From contig JACRAZ010000099.1 of the NCBI GenBank assembly GCA_016213205.1, forward strand, positions 1-64,000: 64,000 bases of DNA, given 5' to 3'. A model generated the notes under the pieces. The model searched no databases and had not been told where the DNA came from. It saw nothing but the letters and a program-made list of their open reading frames with translations. The position numbers were made by a program, and so were the translations under genes. Shown piece by piece: positions 44,187 through 52,929 of the stretch. This DNA is from Burkholderiales bacterium. GTDB lineage: Bacteria > Pseudomonadota > Gammaproteobacteria > Burkholderiales > Burkholderiaceae_C. The stretch's first letter is position 1, and the number at the start of each line of letters is the position of its first letter.

Positions 44187-45484
44187 TTCACCTGACGCGG
44201 CCAGCGCGACCGACCGCCTCGCTGGTCCTGACCCTCACGCTGCTGCTGGCAGCCTGCGCAAACCCGCCCGCACCCGAAGCCTCCCGGCCGGTGGCCGCGG
44301 CGCCAGCGCCGGAACCCGCCGCGCCTGCCCCGGCCCCAGCGGCACCGCCGGCACCGCCGCCCGCGGCGCCGGCGCCACCGCCCCCGGTGCTGCCGTATGA
44401 AGAGGCGGTGCTCAGCGCCGCCAACAACCTGCTGGGCAAGGCGCAGCTGGCCGCCGAGCCGCCCCATCCACGCCACACCATCGTGGTCGATCCACTGATC
44501 GATGGTGTCACCGGCATGCAGTCCAAGGCCACGCAGGCCATGGGCAGCCGCATCGTGCAACTGATCCGCGAGCGCTACCCGCAGTACGAGGTACAGCCCT
44601 TCACCGCGGCCAACGTGCAGAAGTCCCCCGTGGTGCTGATCGGCACCTTCACCGGTGTCAACAAGGACCGCAAGACCGAGGGCAAGCGCGAGGCCTTCCG
44701 CATCTGCCTCGCGCTGGCCGATCTGAAGACCGGCAAGCTCGTCAGCAAGGGCCTGGCGTTCGCGCAGATGGAGGGTGTCGACGTGACGCCCCTGACCTAC
44801 TTCCGCGATGCGCCGGCCTGGACCGAAGACCCCGCGACGCTGGGCTACATCCGCACCTGCCAGGGCACCAAGGCGGGTGACCCGATCCACCCGCAGTACA
44901 TCAACCGCATCGTCGCCGCCACGCTGATCAGCGAAGCCATCGATGCCTACGGCTCCGGCCGCTACAAGGAGGCGCGCGACCTGTACGAAACCGTGGTGCG
45001 CTCGCCCGAAGGCCAGCAGGCCCGGGTGTACAGCGGTCTGTACCTTGCCAACTGGCGCCTGGGCCACAAGGAGCAGGCGATCAAGGCCTTCGGCCAGCTG
45101 GTCGAGCAAGGCCTGGAACAAAAGCGCCTGGGCGTGAAGTTCCTGTTCCGCTCCGGCTCGGCGGTGCTGTCCACCGAAACCGGCCCGTCGGCCACCCCGT
45201 ACCAGCTGTGGTTGATGGAGCTCGCGTCACAGGCCAGCAAGCGCCAGAGCTGCATGGAAGTGACCGGCCACGCCAGCCCGACCGGGCCGGAGCCGATCAA
45301 CGAACGCCTGTCGCAGCTGCGCGCCGACCACATCAAGCGCCAGATCGAACGCGCATCGCCAGCGCTGTCCAAGCGCCTGATCGCCAACGGCCTGGGCTCG
45401 CGTGAAACCCTGGTGGGCAACGGCCGCGACGACGCCAGCGACGCACTGGATCGCCGGGTCGAGTTCAAGGTGATCGGCTGCTGA
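44183..45484 (+). CDS. OmpA-C-like lipoprotein coupled to the Ser/Thr kinase
   Basis: A 433-residue lipoprotein: lipobox LLLAAC (Cys near 23), a Pro/Ala linker (about 25-70), a middle domain (HTIVVDPLIDGVTGMQSKAT, VVLIGTFTGVNKDRK) with a FlgO/CsgG-like look, a short TPR-like helical part (YKEARDLYETVVRSPEGQQA), and a C-terminal OmpA-type domain (VTGHASPTGPEPINERLSQLRADHIKRQ, cited in parts; DALDRRVEFKVIG), which usually binds peptidoglycan. ATG 44183 has AAGGAG upstream and overlaps the kinase stop by 4 nt. Function unknown; it may sense or anchor the cell wall for the kinase. Confidence 0.85.
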   Translation: MIHLTRPARPTASLVLTLTLLLAACANPPAPEASRPVAAAPAPEPAAPAPAPAAPPAPPPAAPAPPPPVLPYEEAVLSAANNLLGKAQLAAEPPHPRHTIVVDPLIDGVTGMQSKATQAMGSRIVQLIRERYPQYEVQPFTAANVQKSPVVLIGTFTGVNKDRKTEGKREAFRICLALADLKTGKLVSKGLAFAQMEGVDVTPLTYFRDAPAWTEDPATLGYIRTCQGTKAGDPIHPQYINRIVAATLISEAIDAYGSGRYKEARDLYETVVRSPEGQQARVYSGLYLANWRLGHKEQAIKAFGQLVEQGLEQKRLGVKFLFRSGSAVLSTETGPSATPYQLWLMELASQASKRQSCMEVTGHASPTGPEPINERLSQLRADHIKRQIERASPALSKRLIANGLGSRETLVGNGRDDASDALDRRVEFKVIGC

Positions 45485-45496
45485 GGCCGGCGCCGG

Positions 45497-45553
45497 CACG
45501 GCACTGCGGTGCCGTGGAACCGGCGCGGATGGGCCATCGCCATCCGCGCCGGT
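45497..45553 (+). terminator. Two tandem stem-loops after the kinase/lipoprotein pair
   Basis: A perfect 8-bp stem CACGGCAC/GTGCCGTG with a 4-nt loop (45497-45516) is followed after 2 nt by a perfect 14-bp stem ACCGGCGCGGATGG/CCATCCGCGCCGGT with a 7-nt loop (45519-45553). No T-tract follows. This probably ends transcription or stabilises the 3' end. Confidence 0.5.
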
Positions 45554-45630
45554 GTCGTAACCAATCGTCATTTCATCAGTCAAATCAACAGCTTGCCCGC
45601 AGAACCGGTGGGACTGCACACGGACTCGGG

Positions 45631-45636
45631 TAAACT
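45631..45636 (+). promoter_or_regulatory. -10-like element before the first glycosyltransferase
   Basis: TAAACT is 10 nt before ATG 45647, again leaving almost no leader. The preceding 80 bases are relatively AT-rich; no clear -35 is seen. Confidence 0.35.
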
Positions 45637-45646
45637 GGTTTCCGAC

Positions 45647-46729
45647 ATGGCGCGAACACTAGAAAAACCGCGGGATGCCTCCGGCAACGGGCCCGAGAAG
45701 GCAGGGGCGCGCGGTACGGTAGCGGAACTGCTCTCCCCTTGGGAAGAATTCCGGCGCGTCATCCCGCTGGTCTCGCTGAAGTCGCTGCTGCACCGGCCGC
45801 ACCCTGCGGTGCCCAAGGTGGCGGTGCTGCTGTGCACGATGCAGGCGCAGCACTTCCTGGCCGAGCAACTGAACTCCATCGCCACGCAAACCCACCCGGC
45901 CTGGGCCATCTGGGCCTCGGACGACGGCTCGGACGACTACACCCACGCCATCCTCGAGTACTACCAGTCCCACTGGGGCGAAGACCGGCTGTCGATCCAT
46001 GCCGGTCCGGCCGAGGGCTCGACCGCGAACTTCCTGTCGCTGACCTGCCGGGCCGACATCGACGCCGACTACTTCGCCTACGCCGACCAGGACGACATCT
46101 GGGAATCGGACAAGCTCGAACGCGCGGTCGCCTGGCTCAAGACGATTCCGGCCGACGTACCGGCCCTGTATGGCTCGCGCACATTGCTGGTGGACGCCCG
46201 CAACCAGCACATCGGCTATTCGCCCCTGTTCGAGCGCCCGCCCAGTTTCCGCAACGCGCTGGTGCAAAGCATCGCCGGCGGCAACACGATGGTGTTCAAC
46301 CGGGCCGCCCGCGACCTGCTGCGCACCGCTGGCGAGGATGTCGGCGCCGTCACGCACGACTGGTGGGCCTACATGCTCGTCACCAGCTGCGGCGGCCAGG
46401 TGCACTACGACGTCTACCCCACCGTGCGCTACCGCCAGCACGGCGGCAACCAGTTCGGCTCCAACATCAGCCCGCTGGCCCAGCTCAAGCGCGCGCGGCT
46501 GCTGGTGCAGGGGCGGTTCCGCGGCTGGGTCGATGCCAACCTCGCGGCCCTGCAGCGCGTGCGCCACCTGATGACCCCCGAGAACCGCCAGGTGCTCGAC
46601 GAGTTCGTGCGCGCGCGCCAGCGCTGGCTCGGCCCGCGCCTGCTGGGCCTGCGCCGCGCCGGCATCCACCGTCAGACCGCCCTCGGCAACCTCGGCATCA
46701 CGCTGGCCGCGCTGATCAACCGGCTCTGA
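45647..46729 (+). CDS. Family-2 glycosyltransferase (rhamnosyltransferase-like)
   Basis: A 360-residue cytosolic or membrane-associated GT2. The domain starts at KVAVLLCTMQAQHFLAEQLNSI (near residue 56; cited as KVAVLLCTMQAQHFL), has ASDDGSDD for the nucleotide, and FAYADQDDIWESDKLERA containing the DxD-type motif seen in rhamnosyltransferases of O-antigen clusters. IAGGNTMVFNRAA and HDWWAYMLVTSCGG line the acceptor site. ATG 45647 is preferred over upstream frames because of the -10 at 45631. Donor is probably dTDP-rhamnose by family and by the nearby rfbDC genes. Confidence 0.85.
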   Translation: MARTLEKPRDASGNGPEKAGARGTVAELLSPWEEFRRVIPLVSLKSLLHRPHPAVPKVAVLLCTMQAQHFLAEQLNSIATQTHPAWAIWASDDGSDDYTHAILEYYQSHWGEDRLSIHAGPAEGSTANFLSLTCRADIDADYFAYADQDDIWESDKLERAVAWLKTIPADVPALYGSRTLLVDARNQHIGYSPLFERPPSFRNALVQSIAGGNTMVFNRAARDLLRTAGEDVGAVTHDWWAYMLVTSCGGQVHYDVYPTVRYRQHGGNQFGSNISPLAQLKRARLLVQGRFRGWVDANLAALQRVRHLMTPENRQVLDEFVRARQRWLGPRLLGLRRAGIHRQTALGNLGITLAALINRL

Positions 46730-46742
46730 GCCGCGGCGCGCG

Positions 46743-47660
46743 ATGGGCTCGCCGCAGCCGCTGGCGCACTCGACGGCAGCAATCATCGCCGTCTACCACC
46801 CGGGTGCCGACCCCCAGCGCCTGATCGATCAGCTGCGCCCGGCGGTGCGGCACATCGTGCTGGTGGACAACGCGCCGGCAGGGCACCCTGCCACCGATGC
46901 CTTGCGCCACCAGCCGCAACTCACCGTGCTGCCCAACCGCAACATCGGCGGCCTGGCCGGCGCCTACAACCGCGCCTGCGAGTACCTGCTGCTCACCCAT
47001 GCCGACATCCACCAGGTGGTGCTGCTGGACGAAGATTCCGACGCCAGCACGCTGCCCGCGCTGTTGGCCGACCCCACCGTGATGACCCTGCTGCATGCCG
47101 ACACCACGGCCGCGGTGGCCCCGGCCTACCGCGACCGGGCCACTGGCCTGCGTGGCAAGCCGATGCGCCTGCGGCGCTGGGGCTGGCAGTTCCTGGCGCG
47201 CGAGTTCGACGGCGTGGAGCCGGTGAGCTTCATCATCAACTCGATGTCGGTCTGGCGCGTGGCGGCGCTTCGGCAGCTCGGGCCGTTCGACGAAAGCCTG
47301 CGGGTGGACCATGTCGACACCGAGTACTGCCTGCGTGCCCGTCGCGCCGGCCTGGGCCTGTACGTGGCCGGCGCGCACGAATTCGCGCACTCCATCGGCG
47401 AGCGGCGGCGCTTCCGCCTGTTCGGCCGCGAGATGCAGGCCGGGGGTCACTCGGCGGCCCGCCGCTACCTGATCGGACGCAACACCGCCTGGCTGGCGCG
47501 ACGCCACCTGTTGCGCGAGCCGGCCTTTGCCGGCCTGTGCGTGGCCCGGCTGGGCTACGAGGTGGCGGGCATCCTGCTGGCAGAGCCCGGGCGCCTGGCC
47601 AAGCTGAGCGCCCTGCTGTGGGGCGCGATGGTGGGCCTGCTCGCCTGGAAGCTCACGTGA
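46743..47660 (+). CDS. Family-2 glycosyltransferase (RfbF-type rhamnosyltransferase)
   Basis: A 305-residue GT2. AAIIAVYHPGADPQRLIDQL, VLVDNAP, LPNRNIGGLAGAYNRAC and VVLLDEDSD (DxD) are typical of RfbF/WbbL-like rhamnosyltransferases. GPFDESLRVDHVDTEYCLRAR follows. A hydrophobic C-terminal stretch ends in LLAWKLT. Its last codons lie within a 32-bp tandem duplication that also includes the start of the downstream ligase gene; the TGA overlaps a GTG that opens an 11-codon ORF. Confidence 0.85.
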   Translation: MGSPQPLAHSTAAIIAVYHPGADPQRLIDQLRPAVRHIVLVDNAPAGHPATDALRHQPQLTVLPNRNIGGLAGAYNRACEYLLLTHADIHQVVLLDEDSDASTLPALLADPTVMTLLHADTTAAVAPAYRDRATGLRGKPMRLRRWGWQFLAREFDGVEPVSFIINSMSVWRVAALRQLGPFDESLRVDHVDTEYCLRARRAGLGLYVAGAHEFAHSIGERRRFRLFGREMQAGGHSAARRYLIGRNTAWLARRHLLREPAFAGLCVARLGYEVAGILLAEPGRLAKLSALLWGAMVGLLAWKLT

Positions 47661-47712
47661 AACGTCAGCACCTCGCCTGGAAGCTCACGTGAAACGTCAG
47701 CACCTCGCCTGG
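47640..47712 (+). repeat. 32-bp direct tandem duplication (2.3 copies) at a gene junction
   Basis: Bases 47640-47671 and 47672-47703 are identical, and the first 9 bases recur at 47704-47712. The unit spans the end of the glycosyltransferase gene (TGG AAG CTC ACG TGA) and the beginning of the ligase gene (GTG AAA CGT CAG CAC). A single copy would give a simple GTGA stop/start overlap, which is presumably ancestral. Confidence 0.95.
47657..47692 (+). CDS. 11-codon relay ORF created by the duplication
   Basis: GTG at 47657 overlaps the glycosyltransferase TGA (47658-47660) and opens an 11-codon frame ending at TGA 47690-47692, which itself overlaps the GTG start of the ligase at 47689. The encoded peptide joins the ligase N-terminus (KRQHLAW) to the transferase C-terminus (KLT). 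It is probably without function as a peptide but would preserve stop-start coupling. Whether it is translated cannot be told from sequence. Confidence 0.4.
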   Translation: MKRQHLAWKLT

Positions 47713-48894
47713 CTGGCCGCGGCCTGTGCCTGGGCGGCCTTCATGCCGGTGGGCGCCAAGTACCTGGCCTACCTCGGGTGCGGAGCGGCCGCCTGTGTCA
47801 GCCTGTGGCGCGCGCGGCAGCTCGCCACGCTGTGGCAGCAGCCGGACTGGCACGCGGCAGCGGCGTTCTGGGGGCTGACCGTGCTGTCGGTCGCCTGGTC
47901 CAGCGGCCGCACCGGCGACATCGGGGCCCAGCTCTGGCTGTACGGCATGCTGCTGGTGACGCCCGTCATCGCGCTGGGCTGTCCGGTTGATCTGGCGCGC
48001 CTCGCGCTGCGGCACTTTGGCCTGGCATCGGCCGCCGTGGGCTTGGCAACCGTGCTGGGCCACCACGGCATGCTGCCCGAAAGCCTGCTCTGGCACAGCA
48101 CCGTGCAGGCCGAAGGCAACCAACGCATCGCCACCTCGCTGGTGCTGGCCCTGGGCGTGGCAATGAACCTCGCTTGCGCGCTGCAAGCCCGTGCAACGCA
48201 GCCGCAGGCGCCCTGGCAGACGCTAGGCTGGTGGGTGGCAGCGCTGCTGGCCCTGGCCGGGCTGGCGCTGCAGGACCGGCGCACCGGCATGGTGGCACTG
48301 CCGGTGCTGCTGGCCGTGCTGGGCCTGGCGCGGCTGCGCACGGCGAAGGCGCGCCTGGCACTGGTGCTCGGCGTGGTGCTGCTGTCGCTGGCGGCCTGGC
48401 AGCTCTCGCCCACGGTGCGCGGCCGCATCGACGAGGGCCTGAACGAGATCCGCCGCTACCAGCCCAGCGACAGCACCGAAACCAGCTGGGGCATGCGGCT
48501 GCGGCTGGCCGAGCACACGCTGGACATGGTGCGCGAAAGGCCGCTGCTGGGCCATGGCGTCGGGGCCTGGGTGGGCCAGTGGCGCCAGCGGGTGCAGAAG
48601 GGCCTGCTGATCTCGATCCACCTGACACCCCACAACGAGTACCTGCTGGTGGCCTCGCAGCTCGGCCTGGTGGGCATTGCGGCGCTGCTGTGGCTGCTGG
48701 GGGGCCAGCTGGTGCGCGCCTGGCGTGCCGGCCCTGCGGCCTACCCCGCCCTGGTGGTGTGGACGGCGATCGCCCTCACCGGCTTCTTCAACGTGGTGAT
48801 CCGGGATGCGAAGTTCGCGCTGCCGATGCTCATCGTCGCGGGCTTCGCGGGCGCGGCCTGCCGGCCAGGCCACCCGCCGGCGGCCCGCGGCTAG
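47689..48894 (+). CDS. O-antigen ligase/polymerase-like membrane protein
   Basis: A 401-residue polytopic inner-membrane protein with about ten hydrophobic segments and one large periplasmic loop, the layout of the Wzy_C (WaaL/Wzy) family. The loop holds RPLLGHGVGAWVGQWRQ and the family His in HLTPHNEYLLVASQLGL. Such proteins ligate O-antigen to lipid A-core or polymerise repeat units; which applies here cannot be decided. The start is GTG 47689, coupled through the relay ORF. Its TAG stop (48892-48894) directly abuts the TAG of the convergent GT4 gene. Confidence 0.85.
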   Translation: MKRQHLAWLAAACAWAAFMPVGAKYLAYLGCGAAACVSLWRARQLATLWQQPDWHAAAAFWGLTVLSVAWSSGRTGDIGAQLWLYGMLLVTPVIALGCPVDLARLALRHFGLASAAVGLATVLGHHGMLPESLLWHSTVQAEGNQRIATSLVLALGVAMNLACALQARATQPQAPWQTLGWWVAALLALAGLALQDRRTGMVALPVLLAVLGLARLRTAKARLALVLGVVLLSLAAWQLSPTVRGRIDEGLNEIRRYQPSDSTETSWGMRLRLAEHTLDMVRERPLLGHGVGAWVGQWRQRVQKGLLISIHLTPHNEYLLVASQLGLVGIAALLWLLGGQLVRAWRAGPAAYPALVVWTAIALTGFFNVVIRDAKFALPMLIVAGFAGAACRPGHPPAARG

Positions 48895-50139
48895 CTAGGC
48901 CGTGCCCAGGGCCTGGCGGTACAGGCCCTCGTAGAGGAACGCCTCTTCCTCGATGCGCATCGGCAGCGGCACCGCCTGGCGCCAGCGCTCGCGCAGGGCC
49001 GGGTCGGCCGCCCACTCCTGCAACGCTGCGGCCCAGGCGCCCGCATCGCCAGCGGGCAGCACCCGCCCGCCGCCGGAAGCGGCAATGGCCTGGGCTGGTG
49101 CACCCAGGTCGGACACCAGGCTGGGCACGCCGGCCGCAGCGCCTTCATGCACCACCAGCGAGTAACTCTCGGGCAGCAGCGAAGGCAGGCAGAGCAGGTC
49201 AATCTGGTGCAGCAACGCCGCCACCTGCGCCGCGGTGCGGGGCCCAAGCAGTTCAACCCGGCCGTCGGCCTCGGCCAGCGCCCGCACGCGGGCCTGGTAG
49301 GCCTCGTCACCATGGAAGCCCCCGGCCACGCGCAGCCGCACCGGCAGTTGCGGGCAGCGCGCCAGCGCACGCAGCAGGATGTGCAGGCCCTTGGGTTCGA
49401 TGATCGAGCCGATGAAGCCCAGCGTCAGCGGCCGTGGCTCGGTGCTGGCGGGCCGCGCGCGCATCAGGCCCAGCAGGTCCACCCCGTGGGCGATGAGCTC
49501 GAAGCGCAGGTCGGGAAAGGCGGCACGGTAACGCTCGGCCACCTGCTGCGATGGCACGACACGCGCCGAGGCATAGCCCAGCATGGCCTGCGAGTGTGTG
49601 TGCCGTGCCGCCAGAGCAGCGGCATTCCAGGCCGGCGTGGCGCACTTGCGGGCACAGGCCCGGCCCTGCTGCGGCCCGTCGCACGGGCGGTCGGACTGGT
49701 CGATCAGGTTCACGCGCAGGCAGGCCGGGAAGTAATCGGTCAACGTGGCCACCATCGGCAGGCCGCAGCGCTGGGCGGCGGCCACGGCCGAGGCCATGCG
49801 CATCGAGTGCATCAGGTGCACGACATCGAAGCGCTGGGCGTGCAGCCAGGGTTCGAGCTGGTCCACCACCGCGGGAGCCACCTCGAACGCCTGCTCGGCC
49901 TGGCCCGGCAGCGTGCCGCGGTCCAGCAGGGTCACCGGGATGCCCTCGACCACCGTGTCCAGCGCCGCGGGGATCAACGGGTTGGGCTGGCCGTGGTGAC
50001 GGCTGCGCTCCAGCATGCAGGCCAGCACCCGCACATGGTGACCGGCGCGCTGGGCCATGCGCGCCAGGTTCAGCGTCACACGTTCGGTGCCGCTGCCGAA
50101 CTCGGGGAAGAACTGGTGCACGAGGTAGAGGATGCGCAT
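48895..50139 (-). CDS. Family-4 glycosyltransferase
   Basis: A 414-residue GT-B fold enzyme. The N-terminal domain has ILYLVHQFFPEFGSGTERVTL; the C-terminal donor domain has LGFIGSIIEPKGLHILLRAL and the E-x7-E type motif in LPESYSLVVHEGAAAGVP. A Cys-containing insert (CDGPQQGRACARKCATPAW), common in this subgroup, could bind metal. ATG 50139 overlaps the stop of the upstream GT2-GT2 gene by 4 nt, so the 14-codon upstream extension was rejected. The linked sugar cannot be named. Confidence 0.88.
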   Translation of the reverse strand: MRILYLVHQFFPEFGSGTERVTLNLARMAQRAGHHVRVLACMLERSRHHGQPNPLIPAALDTVVEGIPVTLLDRGTLPGQAEQAFEVAPAVVDQLEPWLHAQRFDVVHLMHSMRMASAVAAAQRCGLPMVATLTDYFPACLRVNLIDQSDRPCDGPQQGRACARKCATPAWNAAALAARHTHSQAMLGYASARVVPSQQVAERYRAAFPDLRFELIAHGVDLLGLMRARPASTEPRPLTLGFIGSIIEPKGLHILLRALARCPQLPVRLRVAGGFHGDEAYQARVRALAEADGRVELLGPRTAAQVAALLHQIDLLCLPSLLPESYSLVVHEGAAAGVPSLVSDLGAPAQAIAASGGGRVLPAGDAGAWAAALQEWAADPALRERWRQAVPLPMRIEEEAFLYEGLYRQALGTA

Positions 50140-52871
50140 CACACGCCCGCCTTGAGCTGGTCGAACAACGCGCCGATCCACTGCCGCTCGGCAGGGTTGG
50201 CCTCGGGCTGCTGCCGGTCGAGGTAGACATAGGCCAGCGCCGCGCCCACCGTGGCGGCGAAGGTCTTGCGCACGGCGTCGGCCATTTCGGCGCGCAGCCG
50301 CGCGTCGCCGGCGCCGTAGACGCCGGAGGCGAACTGGTTGAAGTGATCGAGCCGGGCGACGAAGCTGTCGCGGAACTGCTGCGCCTCGCGCTGCGCCGCG
50401 CCCTGTGCGGCGCGCCCACCATCGGCAGGCAAGGCGGCCACGCTGTTGGCCAGCGCGTGCACGAAGGCATCCACCTTCTCGTCGCCCAGCGCCAGCCTGC
50501 CGCCGTCGGCCGGCGGGCCCGTGCGCGCGGCGGCGATCCAGCGGCCCAGTTCGGCCGACGGTGCTTCACCATCGGGCCGCGCGGCCAGCTCGGGCAGCCA
50601 GGCCGAGACGGCGCGCGCCACCTGCCCGATGCCGTCCACCAGGCCCTGAACCGACGCGCAGGGCGGGCAATGGAAGTCCTTGAACAGGCCGACCAGGAAG
50701 ATCACGTCGACGAACGAGCGCTTCAGGTAGTACCAGGCCGGGCGGTTGTGCGAGTGCACCACCTTCACCGAGGCCAGCATCGCGATGCGGTGGCCGTCCC
50801 GGATCAGGCGGATGCCCAGGTCCAGGTCTTCCGCGTAGTCACCACGGTAGCGGTAGCGCTGGAACAGCGCACGCGGGATCAGGCAGGCCACGTCGCTGAG
50901 CTGGCCCATCGAGCGCAGGCTCATGTGGTCGTCGCCGGTGTGGTGGCCGATGCGGTCTTCCTCCAGGCAGCCGAGGAAGCGGTAGTGCGTGTGGACCATG
51001 CTGTCGTACATCGCATCGCTGTCGCTGCGGCAGTACTCGGCACAGGAGGCGGCCACCACGCCCTGCTCGCGGTGGTCGATCAGGTAGCGCAGTAGGCCGT
51101 GCAGCCATAGGTTGCCGATCGGGTAGGCGTCCTGCACCATGAACAGCAGGTGGTCGCCCCGCGCGTGGTCGGCGCCCAGGTTGCGGGCGTGGCTGTGGCT
51201 GAACTCGGATGGCGCGATCTCGATCACCCGCGCGCCCAGGGCACGCAGGCGCGCCGGGCCGCCGTCGGTGGAGCCGGAGTCGACGATGACGATCTCCACT
51301 TCGCGCACGCCCTGCTGGCCGCTCAGTTTGCGCACCAGGTTCACGAGCTCCTCGCCGCCGTTGAGCACCGGAATCACCACCGAGACGCAGGCATCGATCG
51401 TCTCGGCGGCGCCAGCGATCTCCGGGTGCAGCCGCACCGGGCGGGTGGGCCGCGTGGCGGCGGCGAAGGGGTTGGCCGCGGGGGGCGGCGCATCGGCCGA
51501 CAGGGCGCGCACATGGCTGCGCAGGCGGCGCAGGTATTGCGGCCAGCGCGCAACAAAGCCCAGCAGGCCCTTGCGCCGCAGCTCGGTGCGGCAGGCGTGC
51601 CAGCCGTTGTGCAGCAGGCGTTGCAGCCGGCCCGCGCGCAGCCACGCGAGCAGGCGGCCGGCCAGGCGCAGCGGCCGCGTCACGCGCCAGGAGGTGGAGG
51701 CATGCAGCGCGGCGATGCGCGCATTGAGCAGCTCGATCTGCGCCAGGTGCTCGAGCCGTATCCCCGCCAGCAGGGCCGATTCCTGGCGCTGTGCCTGCAG
51801 CCACTGCTGCAGCTGCGCCCGTTCGGCCTCGAGCCGCGCCCCTTCTGCCAGGAGCTGTTCACGCTCTGCCAGGCGCTGCGCCAGCTCGGCCTGCAGCAGG
51901 GCTTCGCGCTGCAGGGCCTCGTGCAACTGCCGGTCGAGCCGGCTGCCCAGGGCCTGGGCCTGGGCCAGCGCGTCAGCCACGGCTTCGGCATGGGCCTGCA
52001 ACTGCGCAAGCGCCGCGTCCGCCGCCTGCTGGTGCTGGTGGTTCGCACGTGTCTGTTCGGCGTTGTGCTCGATCAGGCGCGCCACGTCCTGCGGCGTCCA
52101 GCGTGCCAGCAGGCGCTGCCCGAACTGTGCTAGCCGTTGTTCACGCTGGGAGGAGCCGGCCGCGGCATGGCCGGAGCCGGCCTGGTCGTCCAGCCAGTAC
52201 AGCGCCGAAATGCCGGGCACACGGACGAAGTCGCCACGCGCCATCAGGCGCAGCCAGAAGTCCCAGTCCTCGAAGTGCTCGAGCGCTTCGTCGAAGTGCA
52301 AGGCCGGCTCGGCGCGCACGGCGGCCATGCGGAAGGCCACGGCGTGGATCGGCAACTGGTTGCGCCACTGCATGTCGGCCCACTGCAGGTCGTGGTCGAA
52401 CACATGGCCGGCGGTGGGTGCCTCGCGCCGGCCGCTGACGCATTGCACGCCGGCGTGGGCCGCCACCGCCAGCGGCTGCCGGGCCAGCGCTTCGGTCAAC
52501 CGGGCCAGGTGCTCGGGCAGCAGCCAGTCGTCGTCATCGAGGAAGAGCGCCAGTTCCGTCTCGGCCCGCGCCAGCAGCACATTGGCCGCCGCGGCCCGCG
52601 CCAGCGGCACGGGGCTCGTGATCACCTGCACCGGGGCCTGCGGCGGCAACTCGCCCAGTTGCGTGAGCGGGCCGCCGTGCGCGGCCAGCACCAGCACCCG
52701 GGTGGCCGGATGGGTTTGCGCCAGCACCGAGCCGATCGCCTGCGCGAGGCTGGGCCGGTCCACCGAACGGATCAGCACCGTCAGGCCCGGTGCGGCGGCA
52801 CCCGGGGCAGCGGGCTGGGCGGATGCAGTGGGCGCGGTGTCGGGGGCGGAATCGTCCGGCGGAAGGCTCAT
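50139..52871 (-). CDS. Two-domain family-2 glycosyltransferase with central coiled coil
   Basis: A 910-residue protein. Domain 1 (about 30-250) is a GT2 fold with TVLIRSVDRPSLAQAIGSVL and the acidic metal site FLDDDDWLL. A Gln/Ala/Glu-rich coiled coil follows (about 270-400), then a basic linker. Domain 2 (about 485-730) is a second GT2 with VSVVIPVLNGGEELV, IVDSGSTDGG and DYAEDLDLGIRLIRDGHRI, followed by a helical C-terminal part. Two GT2 domains joined by a coiled coil suggest a processive or bifunctional chain-extending enzyme. ATG 52871 was chosen; the N-terminal part of the longer frame overlaps the upstream gene in another frame. Confidence 0.85.
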   Translation of the reverse strand: MSLPPDDSAPDTAPTASAQPAAPGAAAPGLTVLIRSVDRPSLAQAIGSVLAQTHPATRVLVLAAHGGPLTQLGELPPQAPVQVITSPVPLARAAAANVLLARAETELALFLDDDDWLLPEHLARLTEALARQPLAVAAHAGVQCVSGRREAPTAGHVFDHDLQWADMQWRNQLPIHAVAFRMAAVRAEPALHFDEALEHFEDWDFWLRLMARGDFVRVPGISALYWLDDQAGSGHAAAGSSQREQRLAQFGQRLLARWTPQDVARLIEHNAEQTRANHQHQQAADAALAQLQAHAEAVADALAQAQALGSRLDRQLHEALQREALLQAELAQRLAEREQLLAEGARLEAERAQLQQWLQAQRQESALLAGIRLEHLAQIELLNARIAALHASTSWRVTRPLRLAGRLLAWLRAGRLQRLLHNGWHACRTELRRKGLLGFVARWPQYLRRLRSHVRALSADAPPPAANPFAAATRPTRPVRLHPEIAGAAETIDACVSVVIPVLNGGEELVNLVRKLSGQQGVREVEIVIVDSGSTDGGPARLRALGARVIEIAPSEFSHSHARNLGADHARGDHLLFMVQDAYPIGNLWLHGLLRYLIDHREQGVVAASCAEYCRSDSDAMYDSMVHTHYRFLGCLEEDRIGHHTGDDHMSLRSMGQLSDVACLIPRALFQRYRYRGDYAEDLDLGIRLIRDGHRIAMLASVKVVHSHNRPAWYYLKRSFVDVIFLVGLFKDFHCPPCASVQGLVDGIGQVARAVSAWLPELAARPDGEAPSAELGRWIAAARTGPPADGGRLALGDEKVDAFVHALANSVAALPADGGRAAQGAAQREAQQFRDSFVARLDHFNQFASGVYGAGDARLRAEMADAVRKTFAATVGAALAYVYLDRQQPEANPAERQWIGALFDQLKAGV

Positions 52872-52929
52872 CGGGGCGCAGGCAGGCGCCGGCAGGCGCA
52901 CGAGGGGTCGGGAAACGGGGCCGCCATTG

